From Heterobasidion occidentale (Eukaryota > Basidiomycota > Agaricomycetes > Russulales > Bondarzewiaceae), in NCBI GenBank assembly GCA_039111635.1, contig JBCAQO010000005.1, forward strand, positions 1,364,001 through 1,428,000: a stretch of 64,000 bases of DNA, written 5' to 3'. The notes below the pieces were generated by a model. That model saw nothing but the letters and a program-made list of their open reading frames with translations, was not told the DNA's origin and made no database searches. Position 1 is the stretch's first letter, and every line of letters starts with the position of its first letter. The translations under genes were made by a program, and so were the position numbers. Below, in pieces: positions 25,119 to 35,128 of this stretch.

Positions 25119-26772
25119 CTACGCGAAGTATATCAAAGCGTTCTTCTTCTTGCTTTGAACTGTGGAACAATCATGTGTTAGCCAAAACTCGACCCGACCA
25201 AACAACGAGACGCAAACCTTCTGCGATACCACTCAGGAAATGTTCATGACCAAGTTTCCTCGCACCCTCTCGGAGAGCAATCATACCAGCTTCTACACAG
25301 ACTGCCTTCAACTGGGCACCGTTGAACTCGTCCGTACTCCGTGCGATCTCTTCGTAATTAACGTCAGGTCCAACAGTCATCTTACGTGAATGGATTTCGA
25401 GGATGCGCGCGCGCGCGGTCTCATTCGGTAATGGGAACTCGATCTTGCGGTCAAGTCGTCCTGAACGAAGCAAGGCGGGGTCAAGGATGTCGATCCTATT
25501 CGTCGCAGCGATAACCTGTGTTCTGTGTTAGTGATAGCGTGTGGATATACAAGATATCGAAAAGGCAGACTTTGATTCGTTCATCACTGCTGAAACCGTC
25601 AAGCTGATTCAAAAGTTCTAGCATCGTTCTCTGGACTTCACGGTCACCGCTCTTCTCTGAGTCGAATCTCTTGGTGCCAATGGCATCCAATTCGTCGATG
25701 AAGATGATGGCAGGGGCCTTCTCCTTTGCAAGTTCGAACGCATCCCGAACGAGCTTGGCGCCATCACCGATGAACATTTGCACCAGTGATGGGCCAGCAA
25801 GTTTGAGATAACACGCATTTGTCTGCGCTGCGCAGGCACGGGCCAACAAAGTCTTTCCAGTTCCTGTGGGCAATGATAGAATTAAATCGAGCTAAACATG
25901 CTAGCTGTAGATATTTACCTGGTGGTCCGTACATGAGGCAGCCCTTAGGTGGCTTAATTCCCAGAGTCATGAACTTCTCCGCTTGTTCCATAGGTAGCAC
26001 AATTGCTTCAACCAGCTCCTCAATCTGCTTCTCCAGCCCACCGATGTCCGTATACGTCTCTGTTGGTTTCTCATCTACTTCCATAGCTTTCACTCGAGAG
26101 TCGTATTCCGTGGGTAGGGTATCGAGAATGAGATACGAGTCTTTGTTGACACCGATGAGATCGTCCGGCCGCAGCTTCTCCGGAGGGACGAGACCAATGA
26201 GGGGAAGAAATACGGTTTGTCGCGTCGAAGTCTTGATCACAGCAGTTTTGCCCTTACGCATAGAGTCCAGATCTTGATTTGCACCGTCTTCCTCTCCTTC
26301 GGGATCAACATCTAAGATCTTAGGCCTGGGTTCAGAACGAGACGCACATCCTTGAACAGTGTGGGCTCACCTCGACAACATTAGCAACAAGATACGGCAG
26401 AACCTTATTCTGTTTAATCTTCTCTCCGTTATCTCGAATCTTCTCCTTCATGACATTCTGCTCATGTTGTAACCGCAGCGTTTCTGATTTCATGACCTAT
26501 CGCAACTGTGTGAGGAATTATTCCATCTCGTCCAACACATATATTCTCACCTTGATATCATTGTCGATCAACCGCACTCTCGTCATGATTTCGTTTGTGT
26601 CTAGCTCCATCACTTCCTGAGGAATATCTGCCCATGTCTCCTCCGCAGGTGGATCAGGCGTTATGTCCATCACGACATCGGGTTGAGTTGGGTCGGCGGG
26701 AGCTGATGAGTCTGGACCACCTAGCTTTTCGTCGTTGTTGGGTGGTTGGCCTGGAGGTAATGATGACGACAT
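25119..26772 (-). CDS. RPT5: 26S proteasome regulatory ATPase RPT5
   Basis: One of six AAA+ ATPases of the 19S base that unfold ubiquitinated proteins and open the 20S core. The start ATG at 26772 gives [14 protein letters not shown]; the N-terminal coiled coil ([20 protein letters not shown]) is followed by the OB domain and the AAA module: Walker [21 protein letters not shown], Walker [18 protein letters not shown]-type [19 protein letters not shown], sensor [20 protein letters not shown]. The C-terminus NALIYFA ends in the HbYX-type motif that docks into the alpha ring of the core particle. Five or six exons, all frames consistent, about 440 residues as in the family. It shares a 170-bp divergent promoter with EAF6. 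Confidence 0.97.
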
Positions 26773-26942
26773 GGTAGGAGAAAGGGAGGAAAGAGGATAC
26801 GATGGGTGAAAGCAAAGTGCGTCAAACACCAGTGCGGACGCGCGTCCTCATGATGACGTAATATCTGCTTCACGTGCTCCCTGCGTTTCCCCGCATACTT
26901 GCAGCAGAGGTCAACAGCCTCTGAACCTGCTAGCGTGGCGGT
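26773..26942. promoter_or_regulatory. Bidirectional promoter RPT5 / EAF6 with TGACGTAA and CACGTG
   Basis: 170 bases between opposite-facing start codons. A CRE/bZIP-like TGACGTAA lies at 26854-26861 and an E-box-like CACGTG at 26871-26876, close to the midpoint. Both are seen directly; their use is inferred. Confidence 0.5.
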
Positions 26943-27623
26943 ATGCCGAACGATGGCCCAGGACCCTCACCGGAAGATAAGGCGCGATACGATGGGGCAA
27001 GGAAGGAGCTTATACAGGCACTCTCAAAGAAACGAGCCGTAGACAAACAATTGGTTGAGTACCCTTCTCTGAGTTGGATGCTATGTTAATAAGATAATTG
27101 CGATTCAGGCACAACTAGAGATTCAAATATACAATCTCGAGAGCTCTTACCTCTTGGAAACTTCTGCTCATAGCGGAGGTAATATTATCCATGGATTTGA
27201 CGGTTACTTGAAGAACCAGATGACGAAGAAGAAGTATGAGCTAAATGATGGGGATCGAATATTCTCCACCAGCAGCTTGACTTTCCAAAAGGTAGGATAA
27301 CCTCATCATATTCTCTGTGATTAAATTGATGTTTGTACTTTGATCAGTCCATTGAACTATCCGGTGAAGGAGAAGAGTCCTCAGCTACAGTGGATGATTA
27401 TAAGCAGCCAACTCCAGGGCTGACAACCGTTGTTCTCCCCCCTGCTTCCCGAGCACAAGAGCTTACAGCAGCGCAGCTGAAAAAGAACAGAGATAGGGAG
27501 TATCAGCGGAAGAAACGCGCAGCCGCGGGCCGTATCAGTATGGGGACCGTCAGTGACGAGGAATCTGCTCCATCCACCGGGAGGCGACCGACGAAAAGGT
27601 CGAGGATGATGGACGACGATTGA
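26943..27623 (+). CDS. EAF6: NuA4 complex subunit EAF6
   Basis: Small subunit shared by the NuA4 and NuA3-type histone acetyltransferases. Exons join as KKRAVDKQL + AQLEIQIYNLESSYLLET, then GGNIIHGFDGYLKNQM, the conserved Eaf6 core: a short coiled coil followed by a glycine/aromatic turn. The tail is polar and basic (KKNRDREYQRKKRAAAGRIS), probably unstructured and nuclear. The start ATG is at 26943 and the stop at 27623, about 185 residues, close to fungal relatives. A second NuA4 subunit, EAF7, lies 34 kb to the right. Confidence 0.93.
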
Positions 27624-27785
27624 TTTTTGCATGATATATACCGGTAAATTTATGTGAACTTCATGATTGCCGTTGTCCGTTGATTCGAGTTGTTTTCTCT
27701 ACAGTATCGTAAGTGTCCTTCTGCATTGTGTGTAGCGCTCTTCACAAGTCCAGGCAACTACTGCATTCTTGTCTGATTTAGACAT

Positions 27786-28653
27786 TCAAATGTCCATTGT
27801 TTTGAGAAACTGCTTCAAGGCAGCCTCATCAAGACCACCTTCGTCAGGATCGGCGGCCTCTATACATCGTGTCACAGCAATTGTGTCTCTAACTTCATTA
27901 GCCTTGATCCACACTCTGCCGTTCACCCCTACAGCCACATCCAGAGGAAAGTGCGATCCGAGCAATGAGAGCAGGAAATAGAAGGGGTCTAGAAGGCTAT
28001 CAAGATTTTCCTTAATATTGCCAAGCAAAGAACTATATTTTTACACTCACTTTCGCGCCATTTTTAAGCTGCAGCGTACCAGTAGTCCCCCTTTCAGCTC
28101 GCCAAATCCTTCAGATTTCCGGGTTTGAGCATCGAAACATTCGAGCTCGGGCTCCATATCCTTATGCGCGAGAGATACGCGCGCATAGATCAATGACCCG
28201 ACCTATAAAAAAAAGGGTGAAATTGCCTGCAGCGCGAAAGAAATAGGTGTCCCACTTTCAGGTTTGGCCTGTTCCGTCTGCTAGCACCCTCAAAGGCGAG
28301 ACCGTCGAGAGAGGCATTGTGAGCCGAACCGATGTCAACCCTCCACCCTTCGCCTTGTTTTCCTGCTACGATGCCTACTACTGATTCTTGGAGGGCTGGC
28401 GTATACTACTCTCGGTAGCACAGGTGATGAAAAAGCACATTTTCAAAGGCGATAAGTCGAAATAAAGGCTCACACGTCGAGCGTTGCTCTCCACCCACCA
28501 CCTAGCGCCATTTTTAGAATGCTCTAGACACCCTGCGCGAGTGGATACAACAATATTTGAACCCTCGGGGGTTGGAGTTTGTTGGAGACCAGGGCCAAGT
28601 TTGAGATTGACATGCTGAACCGGAACGCTCTCTCCTGGCAGGACGAGAGCCAT
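27786..28653 (-). CDS. RRP40: RNA exosome cap subunit RRP40
   Basis: S1/KH-domain RNA-binding subunit of the exosome ring in nucleus and cytoplasm. The start ATG at 28653 gives MALVLPGESVPVQHVNLKLG, then a splice to YTPALQESVVGIVAGKQGEG, WRVDIGSAHNASLDGLAFEG (S1 domain), VGSLIYARVSLAHKDMEPEL, and LLDPFYFLLSLLGSHFPLDV with GVNGRVWIKA, the GxNG motif of the KH domain in this family. Four exons, about 230 residues. It converges with EAF6 over 160 bases and shares a 119-bp divergent promoter with VPS37. All frames agree. Confidence 0.95.
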
Positions 28654-28772
28654 GGTTGTGGTCTCGAAACACCGTGGCTTGCAGACTTGACTAGTGACGC
28701 CACTACAGTAGTTGCCATCACTCCTCTCACCATAACTTACATAGAACAATCGACTTCTCAACATTTGCTGTG
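28654..28772. promoter_or_regulatory. Very short bidirectional promoter RRP40 / VPS37
   Basis: Only 119 bases lie between the two start codons, so the leaders and core promoters must overlap or be extremely short. No TATA box is obvious. Confidence 0.5.
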
Positions 28773-29505
28773 ATGTCTAACACGACCCAATTGTTGACCG
28801 AGTTCCCAGAGCTATCTCATCTCTCGTGAGGCGCTACACTGATGTTATACCAAGGGGAGCGTATGGGTGTATTAATAGCATCATATCGCAGGCGCGAGGA
28901 TCTGGAAGATATGCTAGTCGATCCAGCGTATTTCCAAGCTGTTTTCCACACTTTGACCACGGTGAAGGAGCTCTACCGAGCCCAAGCTGAACTCGGTCTC
29001 GCAAACGAGTCTATAGCCAGTGAGTGGGCCACCTCCTTCACAGATGTAGCTATTCACGAATTCACAGAACAGAACCTGTCTATCCAGGATGAGCTATACA
29101 GGCTGAGGTCTGAAACCAAAGATGCTTTCGATGAAGCTAAGGCATTGGAAGCGAGATGGGCCGAATTGGAACGAGAGCAGAAGGAAGTTTTCCAGGTCTG
29201 TTCCCATCTGCACGTCAAATGGAGTTCATCCGATGACGTTGTTATTTCGCCGAACTAAGCGTTTCAACCCGCAATTTTTGCTCATGCGATTGAGGCACGC
29301 GACAACTGCACAGGATGATCTCTCCGAGGCTCTTGCGTCTGCATTTGTCAGATCACCAGCATCCGAGGTCCCCTCGCCATCTACGAACGGCAAGAATGTG
29401 GATGACTTCGTGAAAGAGTTTCGAGAATTGAGAAAGACTTATCATAAAAGAGTCATGTGGGGCGATCGATGGGCTGCAGGACAAGTTGCATGGAGAGATG
29501 ACTAG
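28773..29505 (+). CDS. VPS37: ESCRT-I subunit VPS37 (Mod(r) domain)
   Basis: Endosomal sorting subunit that, with Vps23 and Vps28, sends ubiquitinated cargo into multivesicular bodies. Three exons: the first ends SHLS and joins REDLEDMLVDPAYFQAVFHT, the Mod(r) start; then a long helix (ELYRAQAELGLANESIA, LSIQDELYRLRSETKDAFDE) and, after a splice at EVFQ, RFNPQFLLMRLRHATTAQDD. The C-terminus FRELRKTYHKRVMWGDRWAA is the expected last helix. About 200 residues, typical for the family. The start is the ATG at 28773. Confidence 0.9.
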
Positions 29506-30197
29506 GGAGGTTTGCAGTCATATACATTTCTGAAAGGAACATTTCTCATCGCCTTTTGTCTGTCGCTGATAATATTCATCTCATGTATACCAGGTTCCGC
29601 ATCCCATTGTTGACTTATAACCCAGAGACGTCGATTTTGGTCGTCAATGTTCTCTCGCAGTAGTACACCACCCCCTGATCACTTTGCCGGGTCCTCAGAT
29701 AACAGTCCGTGTCACTTGGCAGAAACAATCAATTTGGAGCCATTGGATTATCCGAACTTCCCATCGGATCTTTGCGCACCATTTCGGATACGGCTCCTGC
29801 TCTCGCGATGCTACCATACTCGATGAGAGTGGATAGTTGTCGGATCCGAAGTTATCGTAGACACGCTCATGATCATGCTTCGGAAAAGTCTTGCTAAAAC
29901 TTCGCCCCCAGACATGTCTCGTACGTCTTTGCAACCGCCAACCACCTCGGATCCCGAGCTTGGCCGCATCATATGACATGAAACTGACTGTGCCCTGTCC
30001 TGATCGTGCGCTTGCTCTTGTATTAAGAAGGTTCTGAAGCGGGCGTGGCCCACTGGCCTTCTCGCTGGCTAAATTTGTCAAGCTGTTGCTTCGTGTATCC
30101 CCTCAGAATATTCATTCGTGGGGGTATATAACCTAGCGAGGAATAGATAGTCCTGATATCCAGGATCTAGCAACTACTCTAAGTTTTGTTGGCCACT
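29506..30197. promoter_or_regulatory. Promoter region of the AA9-CBM1 gene
   Basis: About 0.7 kb upstream of the AA9 start. A TATATAA box at 30125-30131 lies about 70 bases before the ATG at 30198, as expected for a strongly inducible secreted-enzyme gene. No other element could be assigned with confidence. Confidence 0.5.
30125..30131 (+). promoter_or_regulatory. TATA box of the AA9-CBM1 gene
   Basis: TATATAA, 67-73 bases upstream of the start codon, in a position typical of highly expressed fungal genes. Confidence 0.6.
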
Positions 30198-31670
30198 ATG
30201 TTGTTCAAGTCTTCTCTCGTAGTAGCTGTGACTTTTGCGGTGTCTGTATCTGCTCACACTATCTTCCAGGTTTGCTGGCAACGCGATTCTTCCTTTTTTT
30301 CCGGCTTAACAATGGTGTTCGTAGGAAGTGTACGTGAACGGCGTAGATCAGGGTCACATTACTGGAATTCGTGTTCCAGATTATGACGGAGTAGGCCCCT
30401 CTCTTCCTTTCTTGTCCTCGTTGTTTAATATACTGATGACTGTCGTTCGTCATAGCCTATCACGGATGTTACATCCAACGATCTTATCTGCAATGGTGGT
30501 ATAAATCCGTACCACCAACCTATGTCAACCACGATCATCACTGTCCCTGCCGGTGCCCAGGTGACGACTGAATGGCATCACACACTGGCTGGTGCAGACC
30601 CATCAGACTCCGCTGATCCTATCGACCCCAGTCACAAAGGTCGGTCTTGAATAGTTAATATTTTTTCGATCATTTACGATTGAATTTCTTCATCGTGTTA
30701 GGCCCTATCATTGCCTATCTGTAAGTACCCATTGCTCTGATACCGACATACTCAAGCTTATGATGTCCGTAGTGCCAAGGTACCAAGCGCCACTCAGAGT
30801 ACGGTGACAGGACTTCAATGGTTCAAAATCTATGAGGATGGCATGAAAAGTGACCAATCTTGGGGCGTCGACCGTCTAATCGCCAACAAGGGTAAAGTGT
30901 CCTTCACAATCCCGAGCTGCATTGAGGCCGGCCAGTACCTTCTCCGTGCAGAAATCATTGGTGCGTACCGTCATGATAAAAAACTAATTGGTCTATTCTT
31001 ACATTCCTTTTAAGCATTGCATGGCGCTTCGTCGTATCCGGGTGCCCAGTTCTATGTGAGTCATCGAGCCCATTTCATGCTCAATGATCTGACGACTGTC
31101 CTGCAGATGGAGTGCGCTCAGCTCCAAATCACCGGCGGTGGTAGTACGTCGCCTGCGACCGTCAGCTTCCCAGGCGCATACAGCGGTACGATATGGTTTC
31201 TATTGATACACCGGATATCGAAATCTTGACAGCGAGACCGTGCTCGAAGGCACCGACCCAGGCATCAAGATCAATATCTACCAGACCCTGCCGTCATACA
31301 CAGTCCCAGGACCTGCGGTGTTTTCCTGTAATGGCAGCACTGCTCCCGCCCCCGCTCCCAGCAGTTCCTCCGCGGTTACTCCTACGAGCTCTGCTGCCTC
31401 TCCTACGAGCTCAGCCGCTTCTCCTCCTCAAGGCTCTGGCACTCCCGTGACCCACTACGGGCAGTGCGGAGGTCTTACGTGAGCGATTCTCTTTCACTGA
31501 ATTTAGCCCACTGATCATAGATCTGCGATTAGTTATACCGGGAGTACCGCCTGCGCTTCTCCCTACACCTGTACTTACTCGAGCGACTACGTAAGTCCAT
31601 CTCAGCCGAGGACTTGGCCGAAAAGTTAACATCATTTCTTCGCAATTTCTAGTATAGCCAGTGCCTATAG
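30198..31670 (+). CDS. AA9 lytic polysaccharide monooxygenase with CBM1
   Basis: Secreted copper enzyme that cleaves cellulose oxidatively. The signal peptide ([13 protein letters not shown]) is followed by mature [15 protein letters not shown], so His1 of the histidine brace is present. The second brace His is in DPSHKGPIIAYLAKV and the axial Tyr in GAQFYMECAQL; the copper site looks complete. Catalytic domain to about GPAVFSCNG, then a Ser/Thr/Pro/Ala linker and a C-terminal CBM1 ([16 protein letters not shown], then [14 protein letters not shown]). About ten short GT-AG introns, all consistent; the exon at 31257 is reached through acceptor ctcgaag to give [16 protein letters not shown]. 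It stands in tandem with the Arg-AA9 gene 0.7 kb downstream. Confidence 0.95.
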
Positions 31671-32384
31671 ATACATACGAAAGGAGCACGATCTTGCATC
31701 TTTCCTCCTACCAGTGGTTATTTGTCTCTTTAATGAATGGAATGGATGTCTCACTTCATTTCTTATTCGTATGGCATGGCACGTGTGCGCAGTGTGTCGT
31801 TCGTCAAAGCTTTCAAGTCACAGATCGCAAACACTGCATGTAACTCGCTCCTTATAAGGCATGAACGAACCATCTGGTTCACTTGGCGCATCCCTGAAAA
31901 ATTGTGTTTTCCCGTAGCATCAAATGTTGTCTGAATTGTCTAGTTTATGTGTTGGCTTGGCACGATGTGCTGGCCTCAGCGCTTCTAGGTGCTCCATCCC
32001 TCTCGTACAGAAGACCCTTCGACGTGGTCGACGAATGGTCTGATGACTTTGGCAACTATTTTCGTCTGTTCGGGAAATCTTCACCTGCCTGAAAAGTGTC
32101 TCGCATTCCCTAGCATGCGCTGTCGGCTTCCCAAATGGTGTCTTCTATTCTCGCGTTCTTCCTCCGGCATGAACTCTTTGAGGCGCATCCTACTTGATGG
32201 CCCACAACACTCGCCGAAAACCCCAGTGACGTGGACAGACAGAACAGCAGACCTGGGCCTCACTCAACAATCGCGAAACGAATTTTCAAACGTATTCTGT
32301 GACGATGGCTCTGCAACGTATAAATAAGAGCCTGCTTGGCTGTTGAAAGAGCAAGACGCCAGTGCTCCCCCTCCAAGGTCCAAG
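31671..32384. promoter_or_regulatory. Intergenic between the two AA9 genes
   Basis: 3' region of the first gene and promoter of the second. A TATAAATA at 32319-32326 lies about 60 bases before the second start codon. Nothing else was recognised. Confidence 0.45.
32319..32326 (+). promoter_or_regulatory. TATA box of the Arg-AA9 gene
   Basis: TATAAATA, about 60 bases upstream of the ATG at 32385. The box suggests the gene is transcribed like the active AA9 next door. Confidence 0.6.
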
Positions 32385-33580
32385 ATGAAGACCACATTCG
32401 CCTCTCTCGCTTCTCTCGTACTGTTGGCGAGCTGTGCCTCTGCCAGAACCGTCTTCTCCGTGAGTATATCACTTCCCGAGCGAAGAAAAGTTCGCATGGA
32501 GCTTATGTCTGTGAATGGGTTTTCGATAGGCTTTCTCTGTGAACGGAGTTTATGAAGGCCTTGCCGTTGGTGTGCGTGTTCCGGCTGCCAACACCGTGAG
32601 CTTATATCGCTCCATATGTGTCTTTGTAAATACTAAAAGCATCTGAATTCCTCTCAGCCCGTTACAGACATCACTTCGAACGACGTCATCTGTAACACCG
32701 GCTTTGAACAGCCTGTTTCGGATGCGGTCATCACCGTCCCTGCAGGTGCAACAGTGACCGCCTCATTCCACAAGACCTCTGCTGGGTACCTTGGACCTGA
32801 TCCTGCGGACCCACTCGATCCTGGAGACAAGGGTAGGCTCCCTTTTGAAACGAACATCGATGCTGTAACTGATTCGACAACCCCCAGGCCCTCTGACGGC
32901 GTACCTGCAAGTTATTTTACCCTGTTTTTGCTTTTTGCTATCCACGTCTGGTATACTGACAACAGCCTAAAGAGCGGCCATCCCTGACGCGACTCAGGCA
33001 AATGTCACCGGTCTGAAATGGTTTAAGATCTGGCAGGATGGCTTGAGCGGTCAGCGGCAATGGGGTTCCGACCGTCTGTTCATCAACGGCGGAAATGCTA
33101 CCTTCACAATTCCCTCCTGCATTCAAGACGGGCAATACTTACTACGCGTTGAGGATATCGGTATGCACCCCATCAGATACTGTAGAGATGCTGTTTCTGA
33201 CAAAAAGACGCCAGCTCTTCAATCTGCCACCGCGTACCCAGGCGCCCAATTCTTTGTGCGTGGATCAGCCTTACCACGGCCTCAGGAATTCGGCTAATTG
33301 GTTGCTCGTTCATTAGATGAGCTGTGCTCAAATTGAGGTGACGGGCGGAGGCAGCGCTGTTCCTGCTACCGTCAGTTTCCCTGGTGCCTACACCTGTATG
33401 TGTCAAAATATCTATGTCGCTTGACTTACGCCGACCCAGTCTACATAGCCACGGACCCCGGCATCATCGCGAACATCTACACCCTCCAGAGCTACACGCC
33501 TCCTGGTCGGTAGTGCCTCACTAACATTGTCATCATATCTCACTCCCCTTGTTATAGGTCCTGCTGTTTTCACTTGCTGA
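32385..33580 (+). CDS. Arg-AA9: AA9-fold secreted protein without histidine brace
   Basis: An AA9-like secreted protein that has lost the copper site. The signal peptide ends in SCASA and the mature chain begins [15 protein letters not shown]: Arg (codon AGA) replaces the catalytic His1. The position of the second brace His reads DPGDKGPLTAYLA, with Asp (GAC) instead of His, and the axial Tyr is Phe ([13 protein letters not shown]). The rest of the fold is well kept: [39 protein letters not shown] and GPAVFTC. There is no CBM1. About ten short introns, all in frame, and a TATA box upstream, so it is not a pseudogene. Arg-AA9 proteins are known from Agaricomycetes (LsAA9B of Lentinus similis has been solved); their function is unknown. 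Confidence 0.93.
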
Positions 33581-34495
33581 CCATCGGCGCTGCGGTATTA
33601 GTAGATTGTTCAAGATGGTCGATCATTCGGAATCAAAAGGATTTGGCATTGTATGGCTCCGACCTTTATCTTTAGGGGTCTGTTGTAAATTTTGTATGCT
33701 TCATAAGTCAAATGGGCTTTCGACAATTTCATTGCGATCACTGAAAGAGTGCGGGGTCGTTACCGGTCGTCACGACGCTCTGATAATCTGATTGTACTGA
33801 AGTGCACCTGGCGCGCAACTTTTGGCCCTGAGCACTAGCCCTCCCTTCTCGAGGTTCACCATTTTACGATGTTCTGCCCTGTAGTACCAGCTTAGATACG
33901 ACACTATGCCAATGTCAAAACAGGCTGGTGGTGTCAGATAACTTAACTTGAACTAGGAAGGATGTGTACTTGCTACTAGTAGGACGTGCCGGACATAAAC
34001 CAAGCCTCTTGCAACTATCTAATTGAATTGACAGACCCAACTTGGGATACCAAACTGACCTGTCACGTATTCTTATACGCTTTTAGATGAGGCAGAAGTA
34101 AAGCAGAATAGTAACTGCATGCCACATGCCGAGATGGCATCACCTCTGTCTTCCATATACTGCAATCGTATAGCATAGACCATAGACCACATCGAGAGGT
34201 TCTGAATGCGGTGGACTGGTGCTCAACAACAATGCACAGAACGTTGACCTAAAGACCCTCTTCTGTTTGGGGCCTGCTAAGGAGCGAATGGATCATGATG
34301 ATGATCGAGTATATACCGCGTAGCGTGAGCCAAGGACACGATTCAGTTGAGGCCCAAGGAAAGACATTCTGCAAGAGCGTGACTGAACATGCTCGTCGGG
34401 TGCTAGGCGTAATTATACGGATATCCGGAGACCACGTCGGAGGTTGAACGTTGAAACGTTGAAGGAGAATTGTCTACCTTGCTGCCTCTGGGAGA
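33581..34495. other. Intergenic between Arg-AA9 and the inverted-repeat element
   Basis: About 0.9 kb without a recognisable gene. The last 90 bases are one copy of the imperfect direct repeat listed separately. Confidence 0.45.
34399..34495. repeat. Imperfect direct repeat, left copy
   Basis: Shares with the right copy the words ctaggcg, atatccggagacc, gtcggaggttgaa and gagaattg in the same order. It ends directly against the inverted-repeat element. The copies differ at many positions, so the duplication is old. Confidence 0.65.
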
Positions 34496-34961
34496 CTATG
34501 GTGCCGTTCACTTAGTCACCACCAATAATAAACAACCGCCAAATTTGGTGGTTCCAGGTCCAAAATACAGTTTATTGAGAAAAATTCCTGAGCATGTCTT
34601 GAAAAATAAGATTATGAAAATTCAAAAAAAATCCGATTTTGGCTCGATTCTAATGTGACGAGTGGTGTTGAAAGGTGGTGTTATGAGGCAAATTGAGACC
34701 AATTTGAATTTTCAACTCGTCACGTTGATTGATTGTATTATTTCTGGCTATTTTTACTGTATTATGTAATTAATCCGCCAAATCGAGTCGTTTCCCGTTT
34801 TGGAGCTCGCCCATTTTTGAAGATATCGAAAATTTGTCTTGGGGATCTCTTCTCCTCGTTAAAAGACGTCGATTGGCAAGACAGATAGTCAATTGGGCCT
34901 CAATTCGTGACCCTAGACTCGGTGTTTGAAACATGCGGTGACTAAGTGAACGGCACCATAG
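34496..34961. mobile_element. 466-bp MITE-like element with perfect 25-bp terminal inverted repeats
   Basis: The left end (34496-34520) begins CTATGGTGCCGTTCACTTAG and the right end (34937-34961) is its exact reverse complement over all 25 bases. The interior is AT rich, with runs of A and T and a shorter inner inverted repeat (gtgacgag near 34656 and ctcgtcac near 34718), and has no coding sequence. These are features of a non-autonomous miniature inverted-repeat transposon. No exact target-site duplication could be seen; flanks read ggaga and aggaga. It lies 168 bases upstream of the NCA2 start codon, within its promoter. Confidence 0.8.
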
Positions 34962-35055
34962 AGGAGACTAGGCGCAATATCCGGAGACCTTGTCGGAGGT
35001 TGAAGCTCAGAAGGCCTAGGAGAATTGCCGACTTTGGGCCGCTTCCCTTGACGCG
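34962..35055. repeat. Imperfect direct repeat, right copy
   Basis: Second copy of the repeat that precedes the element, starting aggagactaggcg and running through atatccggagacc and gtcggaggttgaa to gagaattg. With the left copy it brackets the inverted-repeat element. Confidence 0.65.
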
Positions 35056-35128
35056 AAGCGATCATTGCTCTGACTTGACTACGCACATGCTTTTGTCCAC
35101 CACTTGACAGGAAGCACACCTTTTATCT

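Noticed and set aside
30186..30386. Start of the AA9 gene at 30186
   Set aside because: That codon is TTG; the ATG at 30198 gives a normal signal peptide.
34470..35119. Short open frames with YGAVHLVT on both strands
   Set aside because: They are translations of the 25-bp inverted repeats, not genes.
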